From Thermoplasmatota archaeon (lineage in GTDB: Archaea; Thermoplasmatota; E2; DHVEG-1), in contig JAFGPP010000062.1 of assembly GCA_016936135.1 (NCBI GenBank), forward strand, positions 1-40,583: a stretch of 40,583 nt of DNA. Direction: 5' to 3'. Position numbers and translations under genes: made by a program. Shown in pieces: positions 26,368 through 33,260 of this stretch. The notes below the pieces were generated by a model that was not told the origin of the DNA, searched no databases, and worked only from the letters and a program-made list of their open reading frames with translations. How positions within the stretch are numbered: position 1 is the first letter of the stretch; each line of letters begins with the position of its first letter.

Positions 26368-26398
26368 TATGATATCATACGAAAAAATTTAATAAAGA
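26368..26398 (+). promoter_or_regulatory. Palindromic operator plus BRE/TATA upstream of the DUF1858 gene
   Basis: A perfect 12-base palindrome 'tatgatatcata' (26368-26379) touches a BRE-like 'cgaaaaa' and TATA-like 'tttaataa' (26388-26395). The ATG at 26420 is ~25 bases beyond the TATA box, so the mRNA would be leaderless or nearly so. Its position directly beside the BRE suggests a regulator site. Confidence 0.4.
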
Positions 26399-26419
26399 CT
26401 GTTAATAATGGTATAAATA

Positions 26420-26626
26420 ATGACTAATGAAAAGATAACTAAAGACATGAATATAAGAGAAGTAATCGACAAATATCCTGAAACTATCGGAGTTTTCTCA
26501 AAGTATAACATGGGCTGCATCGGCTGTATTGCATCTTCCTTTGAAAAAATTAGTGATATTGCGATGGTTCATGGCGTGGATGTTAAAAAATTTTTAATAG
26601 ACTTAAACAAGGCGGTAAAAGACTAA
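26420..26626 (+). CDS. DUF1858 redox-disulfide domain protein
   Basis: 68 aa small protein. 'ITKDMNIREVIDKYPETIGVF' followed by 'YNMGCIGCIASSFEKISDIA' is the DUF1858 domain (hybrid-cluster-protein-associated disulfide domain, TIGR03980), with its paired cysteines CIGC at ~33-36. The family is common in anaerobes, often alone or fused to redox enzymes; a thiol-redox or metal-binding role is presumed. Its stop lies 3 bases from the convergent nikR stop. Confidence 0.85.
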   Translation: MTNEKITKDMNIREVIDKYPETIGVFSKYNMGCIGCIASSFEKISDIAMVHGVDVKKFLIDLNKAVKD

Positions 26627-26629
26627 AAA

Positions 26630-27043
26630 CTACAATCCGCTCTTTGTTGTGACCAACTCCCCGTTTTTTATTCCTTTTAAAGCTTTGATGTTATCTGCAA
26701 GTTTTTTGATATTGCCATGTTTTCCTTTTAATACTATTACTTCCAGGCAGTTATGATGATCTATATGCACATGTGTTGTAACGAGTATTTCTTTAGTATG
26801 ATCATGCTGCAAATCTAGAAGTCTATCAGTCAAACTTCCAACATGATGATCATAAATTATTGTAAGGGTGCCTATTGTTTCTTCTTCGGGGTTTTTAGTT
26901 TTTTCTGATATCAGGCTTTTACGTATTAGATCTCTGATGGCCTCTGAACGATTATTATAACCTTCCTTTTTGTTTAATTGATCAAATTTTTTTAAAAGAT
27001 TTGGCTCTATTGACACTCCAAATCTAGTTATTTTTTCAGTCAT
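26630..27043 (-). CDS. nikR: Nickel-responsive regulator NikR
   Basis: 137 aa from the ATG at 27043; the track start (TTG) adds 16 residues not typical of the family. The ribbon-helix-helix DNA-binding domain is 'ITRFGVSIEPNLLKKFDQL...NRSEAIRDLIRKS'. The ACT-like nickel domain holds 'LTIIYDHHVGSL', 'LQHDHTKE' and 'THVHIDHHNC'. By spacing with E. coli NikR, nickel ligands would be His80, His91, His93 and Cys99. As a homotetramer it represses nickel-uptake genes when nickel is plentiful. It sits downstream of larE-larB-larC on the same strand, 186 bases away, with a TATA-like 'aatttatatt' of its own at about 27075-27084. Confidence 0.93.
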   Translation of the reverse strand: MTEKITRFGVSIEPNLLKKFDQLNKKEGYNNRSEAIRDLIRKSLISEKTKNPEEETIGTLTIIYDHHVGSLTDRLLDLQHDHTKEILVTTHVHIDHHNCLEVIVLKGKHGNIKKLADNIKALKGIKNGELVTTKSGL

Positions 27044-27229
27044 AATAACACGTTTTACAGGTAAAAGTGGCACGAATATAAATTTTTTCAAAGATAATGT
27101 CCTTATGTTCCCCCATCCCGATAGATAAAAATGTGGATAATTAAAGTGGTAAGATTAACATAAGTATAGTTTTTAATCTAATTTTTAATTGTAGCAACTC
27201 ATAATAAAAAATACAAAATCAGAAATTTC
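27044..27229. other. 186-base gap between larC and nikR
   Basis: No ORF. It holds a probable nikR promoter (minus strand 'gaaaaaatttatattcg') and one 8-base inverted repeat, cttatgtt at 27102-27109 and aacataag at 27157-27164. There is no match to the GTATGA-N16-TCATAC NikR operator. All frames after the larC stop close quickly, so no LarC2 continuation exists here. Confidence 0.5.
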
Positions 27230-27949
27230 TTACTTTTCTAATATTCCTAGATAAACTCTGAGAAGACCAGGTTGACTACTTTTGATTTTTCCTGCTCCAT
27301 AACCGATTTTAGTAATTCTCATTGGTGGCATCTTGCCAAAAACTTCTGCAATAGTTGTAATTATTGCTGCCCCTGTTGGAGTGACCATTTCATGATCTGC
27401 AACCGATTGATAAACTGGTACATTTTTTAAAAGTTCAAGAGTGGCAGGTGCCGGAATCGGAATTATTCCATGAGAACATTTTACAAAACCTTTTCCAAGT
27501 GGTAGATCTGAACAAAACACTTTTTCAACACCAAGTTTCTTCAAACAGATTGCAGCACCAACAACATCAATAATTGAATCTATTGCACCTACTTCATGAA
27601 AATGAACATTCTCAATTTCTATATCGTGAATCTTGCTTTCTGCCTCAGCAAGACGGTTAAAAATTTTTTTACTTAGTTCTTTTACATCGTTGTCCAAATC
27701 GCTATTATTTATAACGTCATAAATATCTAAAAGACTACGATGATGCTGTTTTTCTTTAACTGATATATAAACATCTATTGCACTTATTTGATTTTTTTTA
27801 ATCTTTTTTATTTCAATTGCGTAACCAGAAATATTAATTTTTTTCAACTGTTTTTTTATAAATTCCCCATCAACTCCAAGATCACAAAGTGCTCCAAGAA
27901 TCATATCGCCAGCAATACCTGAAAAACAATCGAAAAAAGCAACATACAT
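27230..27949 (-). CDS. larC: LarC N-terminal domain only (nickel-pincer cofactor nickel insertion)
   Basis: 239 aa. 'FFDCFSGIAGDMILGALCDLG' and 'HFHEVGAIDSIIDVVGAAI' plus 'GIIPIPAPATLELLKNVPVY', 'MVTPTGAAIIT' and 'GYGAGKI' are LarC (TIGR00299) signatures. Full LarC is ~400 aa: LarC1 then a LarC2 domain that binds CTP. In Lactiplantibacillus the two are joined by programmed frameshifting. Here the chain ends right after the LarC1 terminal 'GLLRVYLG' block. The DNA beyond contains stops in every frame, so LarC2 is missing from this locus. It should insert nickel into the pincer nucleotide, with LarB and LarE encoded upstream. Whether it works without LarC2 is open. Confidence 0.87.
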   Translation of the reverse strand: MYVAFFDCFSGIAGDMILGALCDLGVDGEFIKKQLKKINISGYAIEIKKIKKNQISAIDVYISVKEKQHHRSLLDIYDVINNSDLDNDVKELSKKIFNRLAEAESKIHDIEIENVHFHEVGAIDSIIDVVGAAICLKKLGVEKVFCSDLPLGKGFVKCSHGIIPIPAPATLELLKNVPVYQSVADHEMVTPTGAAIITTIAEVFGKMPPMRITKIGYGAGKIKSSQPGLLRVYLGILEK

Positions 27950-27956
27950 TTCTAGA

Positions 27957-28685
27957 TCACCTATTTATTATGCTGGCAAAATATCCAGCACCAAACCCAT
28001 TATCGATGTTAACGACAACAACTCCTTCAGCACAAGTATTTAACATGGTGAGAAGCGGGGCGATACCCTTGAAACTTGCACCGTATCCCACGCTTGTTGG
28101 AACTGCAATTACAGGTTTTGATGTTAGTCCACCAACTATACTTGCTAAAGCCCCTTCCATACCAGCAACGACAATAATCACATTTGATTGAAACAATTTA
28201 TCTTTGATATCCAAAAGACGATGTACTCCTGCTACACCAACATCGTAATGCTTTTCCACTGAATTACCCATCAGGGTCGCTGTTACAATGGCTTCTTCTG
28301 CAACCGGTATATCTGATGTACCGGCTGTAACAACAAATATTTTCCCTTTTTTTGGGATAGTAGTTTCTTGTTCAATAGTAATTGTTCGAGCAAGATCGTT
28401 ATATTTTGCATTGGGGTGGTTTTTTTTAACTTCATGATAGATATTTTTGTTTGCCTTCGTCGCAAGGATGTTATGTTCGGTTTTTGAAAGTGTGTCGATA
28501 ATTTCTACGACCTGACTTTTTGTTTTACCTTGACAAAATACTGTTTCCGGAAAACCTTTTCTAAGTGACCTATGTGTGTCAATTTTTGCGAAATCAAGAT
28601 TTTTATAAGGCAAAAATCTTAACTCTTCTAAAATCTGTTCAAGCGTTATTTTTCCTGATTTATATTCTTCTAATAACTTCTTCAT
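27957..28685 (-). CDS. larB: LarB, nicotinate adenine dinucleotide carboxylase/hydrolase
   Basis: 242 aa. An N-terminal helical part ('LLEEYKSGKITLEQILEELR') is followed by an AIR-carboxylase (PurE-like) fold: 'VVTAGTSDIPVAEEAIVTAT', 'DVGVAGVHRLLD', 'VVAGMEGALASIVGGL', 'AVPTSVGYGASF', 'NIDNGFGAGYFA'. LarB carboxylates and cleaves NaAD in the first step of nickel-pincer cofactor synthesis. Its ATG overlaps the larE stop by one base (TAATG) and larC starts 7 bases after it, a tight operon larE-larB-larC. Confidence 0.92.
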   Translation of the reverse strand: MKKLLEEYKSGKITLEQILEELRFLPYKNLDFAKIDTHRSLRKGFPETVFCQGKTKSQVVEIIDTLSKTEHNILATKANKNIYHEVKKNHPNAKYNDLARTITIEQETTIPKKGKIFVVTAGTSDIPVAEEAIVTATLMGNSVEKHYDVGVAGVHRLLDIKDKLFQSNVIIVVAGMEGALASIVGGLTSKPVIAVPTSVGYGASFKGIAPLLTMLNTCAEGVVVVNIDNGFGAGYFASIINR

Positions 28686-29488
28686 TAAAGTACCTCATTT
28701 AAACTACCAGTTCTATATCCTTCCAAGTCAAGGGTTACATAGTTAAATCCTAGATTTTTGAATTTTTCAACTATTTGATTTGCGTTCTTTAGAATGATTT
28801 GAAAATCTTTTTTTGCAACTTCTATTCGTGCAATATCTTTATGATACCTGACGTGAGGGTTTTTAATACCAACTGAATTCAATAACCTTTCAGCCTTTTC
28901 TATACTTTTTATATTTTCCATGGTAATCTTAATTCCGTATGGTATTCTTGATGCAAGACAAGCAGATGGCGACCTTATATAATTTTTAATACCGATTTTT
29001 TCCGCTAAGATTTCAATATCGTGTTTTGTTAAACCCGCCTCTAAAAGTGGACTTCTAACACCCAATTCCTTTAATGCTTTTATTCCAGGTCGAAAGTCCT
29101 TTAGATCATCGAAATTACTTCCATCCAAAACAAAATCTTTATTTTCCTCTTTGGCAATCGCAATTATTTTTTTGAACATCTCCCTTTTACAGTAGTAGCA
29201 TCTATTAGTTTTATTATCTCTTAGTTCTGAAATTTGTTCAAAATCAATATCTATAATAATGTGTTTAATTTTGAAATCCTTGGCAATATCTTGAACTAGA
29301 TCAATTTCACATTTTTTTATTAATGCAAAATTTACGGTAATGGCCAGTACTTTTTTACCAAGAATTTCTGAAGCAACTTTTAACAAAAAAGTACTATCTG
29401 CCCCACCGGAAAATCCAATGGCAGCACTATTCATTAACTTTAAGATACGAGTTAATTTATCGAATTTTTTTACAATTGTACTGTTCAC
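28685..29488 (-). CDS. larE: LarE, pyridinium dicarboxylate sulfurtransferase
   Basis: 267 aa with GTG start. PP-loop 'AIGFSGGADSTFLLKVAS' at ~24-40; 'NRCYYCKREMF' (Cys97, Cys100); 'VLDGSNFDDLKDFRPGIKAL'; and 'RSPSACLASRIPYG' with Cys177. The last corresponds in position to Cys176, the sacrificial sulfur donor of the Lactiplantibacillus enzyme. The extra Cys pair could mean an iron-sulfur-type, catalytic LarE as reported in some other organisms; not decidable here. It adenylates and thiolates the LarB product. It follows an unrecognised winged-helix-like gene by 34 bases, so that gene is probably in the same operon. Confidence 0.92.
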   Translation of the reverse strand: MNSTIVKKFDKLTRILKLMNSAAIGFSGGADSTFLLKVASEILGKKVLAITVNFALIKKCEIDLVQDIAKDFKIKHIIIDIDFEQISELRDNKTNRCYYCKREMFKKIIAIAKEENKDFVLDGSNFDDLKDFRPGIKALKELGVRSPLLEAGLTKHDIEILAEKIGIKNYIRSPSACLASRIPYGIKITMENIKSIEKAERLLNSVGIKNPHVRYHKDIARIEVAKKDFQIILKNANQIVEKFKNLGFNYVTLDLEGYRTGSLNEVL

Positions 29489-29522
29489 TTTAAGCTAGAA
29501 GATAATTTTAAATTCCTTAATA

Positions 29523-30419
29523 TTATTTTTTACCTTTCTGCCCTTCCTTCTTGGTGAGATAGCTTACACCTATATCTGTTAATTCCAGAGTATCATAATC
29601 TGCATATTGCAATAGCTCCATTTCAGATAATTTTCTTATCATCTCATTTAGATCCTCCCTGGATATACCAAGCATGTGCATTGCAGTTTCCGCATCCATG
29701 TCTCTTTCCAACATTAGTTTTAATAAATTGTAATCTTTTTCATAGATGCGTGTTTCCTTTTCGAGTTTTTCAGGGTCAACTTCAATATAACCTGATAATT
29801 TCTCAACGTAATTCTGTATAATCCTATCAAGATTTAACCTGTCAAGAACCTTTCCTTGTTTATCGTAAAGAGTGCAATACTTGCTGTTTGGATCATGCTT
29901 CCAGCCAGATACATTATCCCAGGTGTAACCAATTAAATTGTCAGGCTTGTTTTTATTTAACTTTCCAGATTTTGCAGCCTTCTCAATATCTTTTTTTCTT
30001 TTTAATCGTCTATATGTTATGTGTTGTTCAATCTGTATCTGATCAAGATCAACTCCACTGTGGATTATGCTTTCCGTCAGATCTTTTCCTGCGTATTCCT
30101 TCAATTCGGTAATAAAGTAAAGTCCTGCCTTTTCATCTAGATCACTATAAACCACTCTTATCATTGATTCGATTGCTTTTCCAATTAAATCACGTGGAAT
30201 ATTATTTACGTCGTTTGAAACACGAACATCAAATTTCTCGTCCGTTGGGTTGTGTTCGGGAATTTCTATAGATTTAAGAAAACGAAATCTTCCCTCAAGA
30301 GTTCGAATCAAGGTTCCGATTGTTGCATCGGCTGTTTTTAAAGATGTTCTTCTGCCAACTACGCTGAATAAAGCTTTTGTCAATTCTCCAATCATAGTAG
30401 AATTGCTTATATTGGCCAT
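29523..30419 (-). CDS. Unrecognised archaeal protein with C-terminal helix-turn-helix-like region; first gene of the lar operon
   Basis: 298 aa from the ATG at 30419 (track adds 7 codons from a TTG). I do not recognise the family. Residues ~1-110 are mixed alpha/beta with 'GRRTSLKTADATIGTLIRTL' and 'VSNDVNNIPRDLIGKAIESM'. Residues ~125-150 are very basic ('YRRLKRKKDIEKAAK'). A 'KYCTLYDKQGKVLDRLN' stretch follows. Residues ~225-290 look like a winged helix: 'NLLKLMLERDMDAETAMHML' then 'SREDLNEMIRKLSEMELLQY' and a wing 'DTLELTDIGVSYL'. No signal peptide or membrane segment. Its place at the head of larEBC and divergent from hypA makes a nickel-related regulator or accessory factor plausible, but this is context only. 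Confidence 0.6.
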   Translation of the reverse strand: MANISNSTMIGELTKALFSVVGRRTSLKTADATIGTLIRTLEGRFRFLKSIEIPEHNPTDEKFDVRVSNDVNNIPRDLIGKAIESMIRVVYSDLDEKAGLYFITELKEYAGKDLTESIIHSGVDLDQIQIEQHITYRRLKRKKDIEKAAKSGKLNKNKPDNLIGYTWDNVSGWKHDPNSKYCTLYDKQGKVLDRLNLDRIIQNYVEKLSGYIEVDPEKLEKETRIYEKDYNLLKLMLERDMDAETAMHMLGISREDLNEMIRKLSEMELLQYADYDTLELTDIGVSYLTKKEGQKGKK

Positions 30420-30567
30420 TCCTATCCACCTGGCATCCAAAAGATGATTTTTAAGAACGCCAATGTATAATTTTCCATCCTAACGTTATTAAATTAATTT
30501 TTAAATAGATTTTCATTTAAAAAATTTTAATAAAATTTAAGGAGTATATCCCATTAACCAATATTAT

Positions 30568-30981
30568 ATGCATGAATGGGCACTGGCAGAAGCAGTACTT
30601 TCTGCCGCGATTGAGGAAGCACAAAAACAAAAAATTAAAAGACTAACTAAAATAACGATAGGTATCGGAGAACTTCAGCAGATAGAGCAGGATATTTTTA
30701 ATTTTGCATTAGAAGAAATAATCAAATCACAAAACGATTTTTTAAAAAAGGTCAAATTTTCAATAAAAAATGAAAAAAGCACTTTAAAATGCAACTCTTG
30801 CAATTATATCTGGTCTTTTAAAGATGTGGTAAAAAAATTGAATGAAGACGATGCAGAATCAATCCATTTTATTCCTGAAGTTGCTTTTGTTCATACGAGA
30901 TGTCCAAAATGTAATAGTCTCGATTTCGAGATTAATTCAGGGCGCGGAGTATCTATAATTTCGATTGAGGGGGAAAAGTAA
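30568..30981 (+). CDS. hypA: HypA, nickel metallochaperone
   Basis: 137 aa. It begins 'MHEWALAEAV', the HypA N-terminus whose His2 and Glu3 take part in nickel binding. 'ITIGIGELQQIEQDIFNFAL' is the conserved core, and the zinc knuckle is formed by 'CNSC' (75, 78) and 'CPKC' (112, 115). It delivers nickel to [NiFe]-hydrogenase precursors or another nickel enzyme. Shine-Dalgarno 'aaggag' lies ~25 bases upstream, rather far, so the transcript may instead be short-leadered. The next gene is a Mrp/MinD ATPase, the HypB substitute of Thermococcus. It is divergent from the lar operon. Confidence 0.92.
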   Translation: MHEWALAEAVLSAAIEEAQKQKIKRLTKITIGIGELQQIEQDIFNFALEEIIKSQNDFLKKVKFSIKNEKSTLKCNSCNYIWSFKDVVKKLNEDDAESIHFIPEVAFVHTRCPKCNSLDFEINSGRGVSIISIEGEK

Positions 30982-30985
30982 AATT

Positions 30986-31714
30986 ATGGAAATTAGGGCA
31001 AGCGTAATAGAAAAACGTTTGAAAAATGTTAAAGAAATTATTGCAGTTGCAAGTGGGAAAGGTGGAGTTGGGAAAAGTCTAACAGCATCATCAATTGCTT
31101 TATATTTATCACAAAAAGGTCACAAAGTTGGTTTATTGGATTTGGATTTACATGGGCCTTCACAACATATAATTCTAGGTTTAAAGGAGGAATATCCTCA
31201 TGAGGAAAAAGGAATTATTCCTCCAAAAATCCATGGTATTAATTTTATGTCAATTGTGTATTTTACAAGAGATAAACCTTCACCATTTCGTGGAGTAGAC
31301 ATTACAAACATTATTCTAGAATTGTTTGCGATAACTCAATGGGGAGAATTAGATTTTTTAATTATTGACATGCCTCCCGGAACCGGTGAAGAAACACTGG
31401 ACATAATTAGATTCATACCAAAAATTAAATTTTTGATAGTAAGTACCCCCTCATCTGTTGCCTATGGCGCAGTTAGTAAATTGTTAGATATTTTAAAAGA
31501 AATGAAACTCCCGATGTTGGGAATAATTGAAAACATGCAGATGAATAATAATAAATTTACAAAAGAAAAACTTGCTAACACTAGATTCAAATATCTCGGC
31601 GGAATTTACTTTGACAAAAATCTAGAGAACTCAATAGGAAACCCTAAAAAATTAATTAGGACTAAATTTATGCAAGATCTTTCTCAGATTCTTCAATCTG
31701 TTATTTATTCATAA
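30986..31714 (+). CDS. hypB: Mrp/MinD-type ATPase, probable HypB substitute
   Basis: 242 aa from the ATG at 30986 (track starts at a TTG inside hypA). Deviant Walker A 'ASGKGGVGKSLTASSIALYL', 'GLLDLDLHGPSQHIILG', and 'IDMPPGTGEETLDI' are Mrp/NBP35-like. The C-terminal CxxC used by Mrp/Nbp35 for Fe-S clusters is absent ('IENMQMNNNKF' replaces it). In Thermococcus kodakarensis a Mrp/MinD ATPase pairs with HypA and drives nickel loading; adjacency to hypA here (4-base gap) supports the same role. It is unrelated in sequence to GTPase HypB, so the symbol is functional shorthand. Confidence 0.8.
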   Translation: MEIRASVIEKRLKNVKEIIAVASGKGGVGKSLTASSIALYLSQKGHKVGLLDLDLHGPSQHIILGLKEEYPHEEKGIIPPKIHGINFMSIVYFTRDKPSPFRGVDITNIILELFAITQWGELDFLIIDMPPGTGEETLDIIRFIPKIKFLIVSTPSSVAYGAVSKLLDILKEMKLPMLGIIENMQMNNNKFTKEKLANTRFKYLGGIYFDKNLENSIGNPKKLIRTKFMQDLSQILQSVIYS

Positions 31715-31736
31715 TACAAAAATTGATTTTGATAAA

Positions 31737-32147
31737 ATGAAAGGAAGCTACTTGCTGGTAATCAAACTTAACGGTGAAAAAAATATCCTTGTCGGAAAAA
31801 AAGGAGAAATATTTTTCCAAGATGGGTTATATGTATATGTAGGTTCAGCCCTTAATGGAATATTGCAACGTGTCAAAAGACACCTGAATCCTCAGAAAAA
31901 GATGCATTGGCACATTGATTATTTTTTACAACACGCAAAAATCGAAAGTGTTTATTATAAGCAAAGCAACACCAGAAAAGAATGTGATATCGCAGGTAAA
32001 TTAGAAAAGAAATTAAAATCAGTTCCAAATTTTGGATGTAGTGATTGTAATTGTAGAAGTCATCTTTTTTATGGAACTTATGAAAGAGTAATCGACTCCA
32101 TTGAAAAACTCGAGATGAATCGTCTTTTGATTGAAGCAAACTCTTAA
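31737..32147 (+). CDS. DUF123 (GIY-YIG/Uri-like) protein
   Basis: 136 aa. 'GSYLLVIKL' opening, 'GLYVYVGSALNGILQRVKRH', 'KMHWHIDYFLQHAKI' and 'GCSDCNCRSHLFYG' are the hallmarks of DUF123 (COG1833), related to the GIY-YIG nuclease fold and sometimes fused to endonuclease III. The three clustered cysteines near the end are conserved in the family. Activity is unproven. It is co-directional with hypA and cutA, likely one operon. Confidence 0.85.
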   Translation: MKGSYLLVIKLNGEKNILVGKKGEIFFQDGLYVYVGSALNGILQRVKRHLNPQKKMHWHIDYFLQHAKIESVYYKQSNTRKECDIAGKLEKKLKSVPNFGCSDCNCRSHLFYGTYERVIDSIEKLEMNRLLIEANS

Positions 32148-32180
32148 AAAATGATGATTATTGTATTTACTTGTTGACTT

Positions 32181-32492
32181 ATGGTAGCAATAGTATACAC
32201 CACAACAAATAATGTTCAAGATGCACGTAAAATTGCGCACACATTGGTGGAAGAACAACTTGTTGCATGTGTCAATGTTATTCCCAACATCGAGTCTGTT
32301 TACAGATGGAAGGGCAATATAGAAGAAGAAAACGAATTTCTCATTCTTGCAAAAACTGTTGATAAAAATGTTGAAAAAACAATTGATAGAATAAAACAAT
32401 TTCACTCGTACGAGCTTCCCGATATCGTTGTATTGCCAATCATTGGTGGACTAAAAGACTATCTGGATTATATAGATACCAACACATCATGA
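32181..32492 (+). CDS. cutA: CutA1-like divalent-cation tolerance protein
   Basis: 103 aa. 'VYTTTNNVQDARKIAHTLVE' and 'LVACVNVIPNIESVYRWKGN' followed by 'HSYELPDIVVLPIIGGLKDY' are diagnostic of CutA1, a ferredoxin-like trimer. The name derives from copper tolerance mutants; the molecular function is uncertain. It lies in the nickel-chaperone operon, consistent with a metal theme. Its stop overlaps the next gene, the ThiI PP-loop domain, by 4 bases (ATGA). Confidence 0.93.
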   Translation: MVAIVYTTTNNVQDARKIAHTLVEEQLVACVNVIPNIESVYRWKGNIEEENEFLILAKTVDKNVEKTIDRIKQFHSYELPDIVVLPIIGGLKDYLDYIDTNTS

Positions 32493-33118
32493 AAATAGTT
32501 TCCTTGATCTCCAGCGGAATAGATTCTCCAGTTGCGACATATTTAATTTCAAAAAAGACAGATGAAATCATATTGTTGCATGCTGATATCAGACCTTACA
32601 CAGACGAAAAAGAAATCGATAATTTCATCTTAATTGCAAAACATCTTAAAAAAATCACGTCAAAGAAAATTAAGGCATATGTATTACCACATGGATACGC
32701 CCTAGCGATTTTTAAACAAAACTGTGAAAATCGTTTAACATGTGTTTTTTGTAAAAGAATGCTTGTTAGATACGCGGAAAAAATTGCGATTAGGGAAAAT
32801 GCTGATGCAATAGTGATGGGTGATTCCCTTGGTCAGGTCGCATCTCAAACAATTCAAAACATTGCGGCAATCGAAGAAATTGTCAATATTCCAATTTTAA
32901 GACCCTTAATTGGTTTTGATAAGGAAGAAATCATAAAAATTGCCAAGGAAATTAAAACATACGAATTATCAATTCGTCCATCTTTGGCATGCAGCGCTGT
33001 ACCAAAAAAACCTTCGACTAAAGCAAAAATTGATATGTTACTTGAGAATGAAAAATTAATAGACCCAGAAAAATTAGTGGAAAAAATTGTTAATGAAGTA
33101 AAATTAATTTCTATTTAA
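32489..33118 (+). CDS. thiI: Stand-alone ThiI PP-loop domain (catalytic half of split tRNA sulfurtransferase)
   Basis: 209 aa consisting of just the ThiI adenylation domain. PP-loop 'SLISSGIDSPVATYLI' at residues 5-20; 'CVFCKRMLVRYAEKIA' with a CxxC at Cys85/Cys88; 'GDSLGQVASQTIQNIAAIE'; 'ILRPLIGFDKEEII'; and 'SLACSAVPKKPSTKAKI' with Cys168 in the place of E. coli Cys344. There is no NFLD/THUMP part at all and no rhodanese domain. In Methanococcus ThiI, which also lacks rhodanese, a CxxC in this domain is needed for sulfur transfer. The THUMP partner with a dead PP-loop is at 815-1729. Co-translated with cutA (ATGA). Confidence 0.88.
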   Translation: MKIVSLISSGIDSPVATYLISKKTDEIILLHADIRPYTDEKEIDNFILIAKHLKKITSKKIKAYVLPHGYALAIFKQNCENRLTCVFCKRMLVRYAEKIAIRENADAIVMGDSLGQVASQTIQNIAAIEEIVNIPILRPLIGFDKEEIIKIAKEIKTYELSIRPSLACSAVPKKPSTKAKIDMLLENEKLIDPEKLVEKIVNEVKLISI

Positions 33119-33170
33119 ATCATTCTTTTCAAAGTAATTTTAAGGTTAATTTTTTTTGAAAATCGAAAGA

Positions 33171-33178
33171 TTTAAAAG
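33171..33178 (+). promoter_or_regulatory. TATA box of the nrdR-nrdD operon
   Basis: 'tttaaaag' preceded by purine-rich 'cgaaaga' (BRE-like). A start site ~25 bases downstream would fall at about 33196-33202, inside the first NrdR box, so NrdR binding would block initiation. A leader of ~60 bases with Shine-Dalgarno 'ggagag' leads to the nrdR ATG. Confidence 0.5.
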
Positions 33179-33186
33179 GAACAAAT

Positions 33187-33202
33187 ACATACTATATAAT
33201 GT
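33187..33202 (+). promoter_or_regulatory. NrdR box 1
   Basis: 'acatactatataatgt' matches 13 of 16 positions of the NrdR consensus acacwatatatwgtgt (consensus from memory). It overlaps the predicted transcription start. Confidence 0.55.
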
Positions 33203-33219
33203 AGGGAAGGTACTCTAAT

Positions 33220-33235
33220 ATACAATATATTGTAT
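33220..33235 (+). promoter_or_regulatory. NrdR box 2
   Basis: 'atacaatatattgtat' is a perfect 16-base palindrome and matches 14 of 16 positions of the NrdR consensus. Start-to-start distance to box 1 is 33 bases, about three helical turns, the paired arrangement NrdR uses. Confidence 0.65.
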
Positions 33236-33260
33236 CTTATAACTATCCGGAGAGAAATTA

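Noticed and set aside
27102-27164. 8-base inverted repeat as a NikR operator
   Set aside because: The spacing (47 bases) and sequence do not match known NikR sites, and such repeats are expected by chance in AT-rich DNA.
30522-30538. aaatttt-aat-aaaattt inverted repeat upstream of hypA as an operator
   Set aside because: Pure A/T sequence at a promoter; indistinguishable from ordinary TATA-rich DNA.
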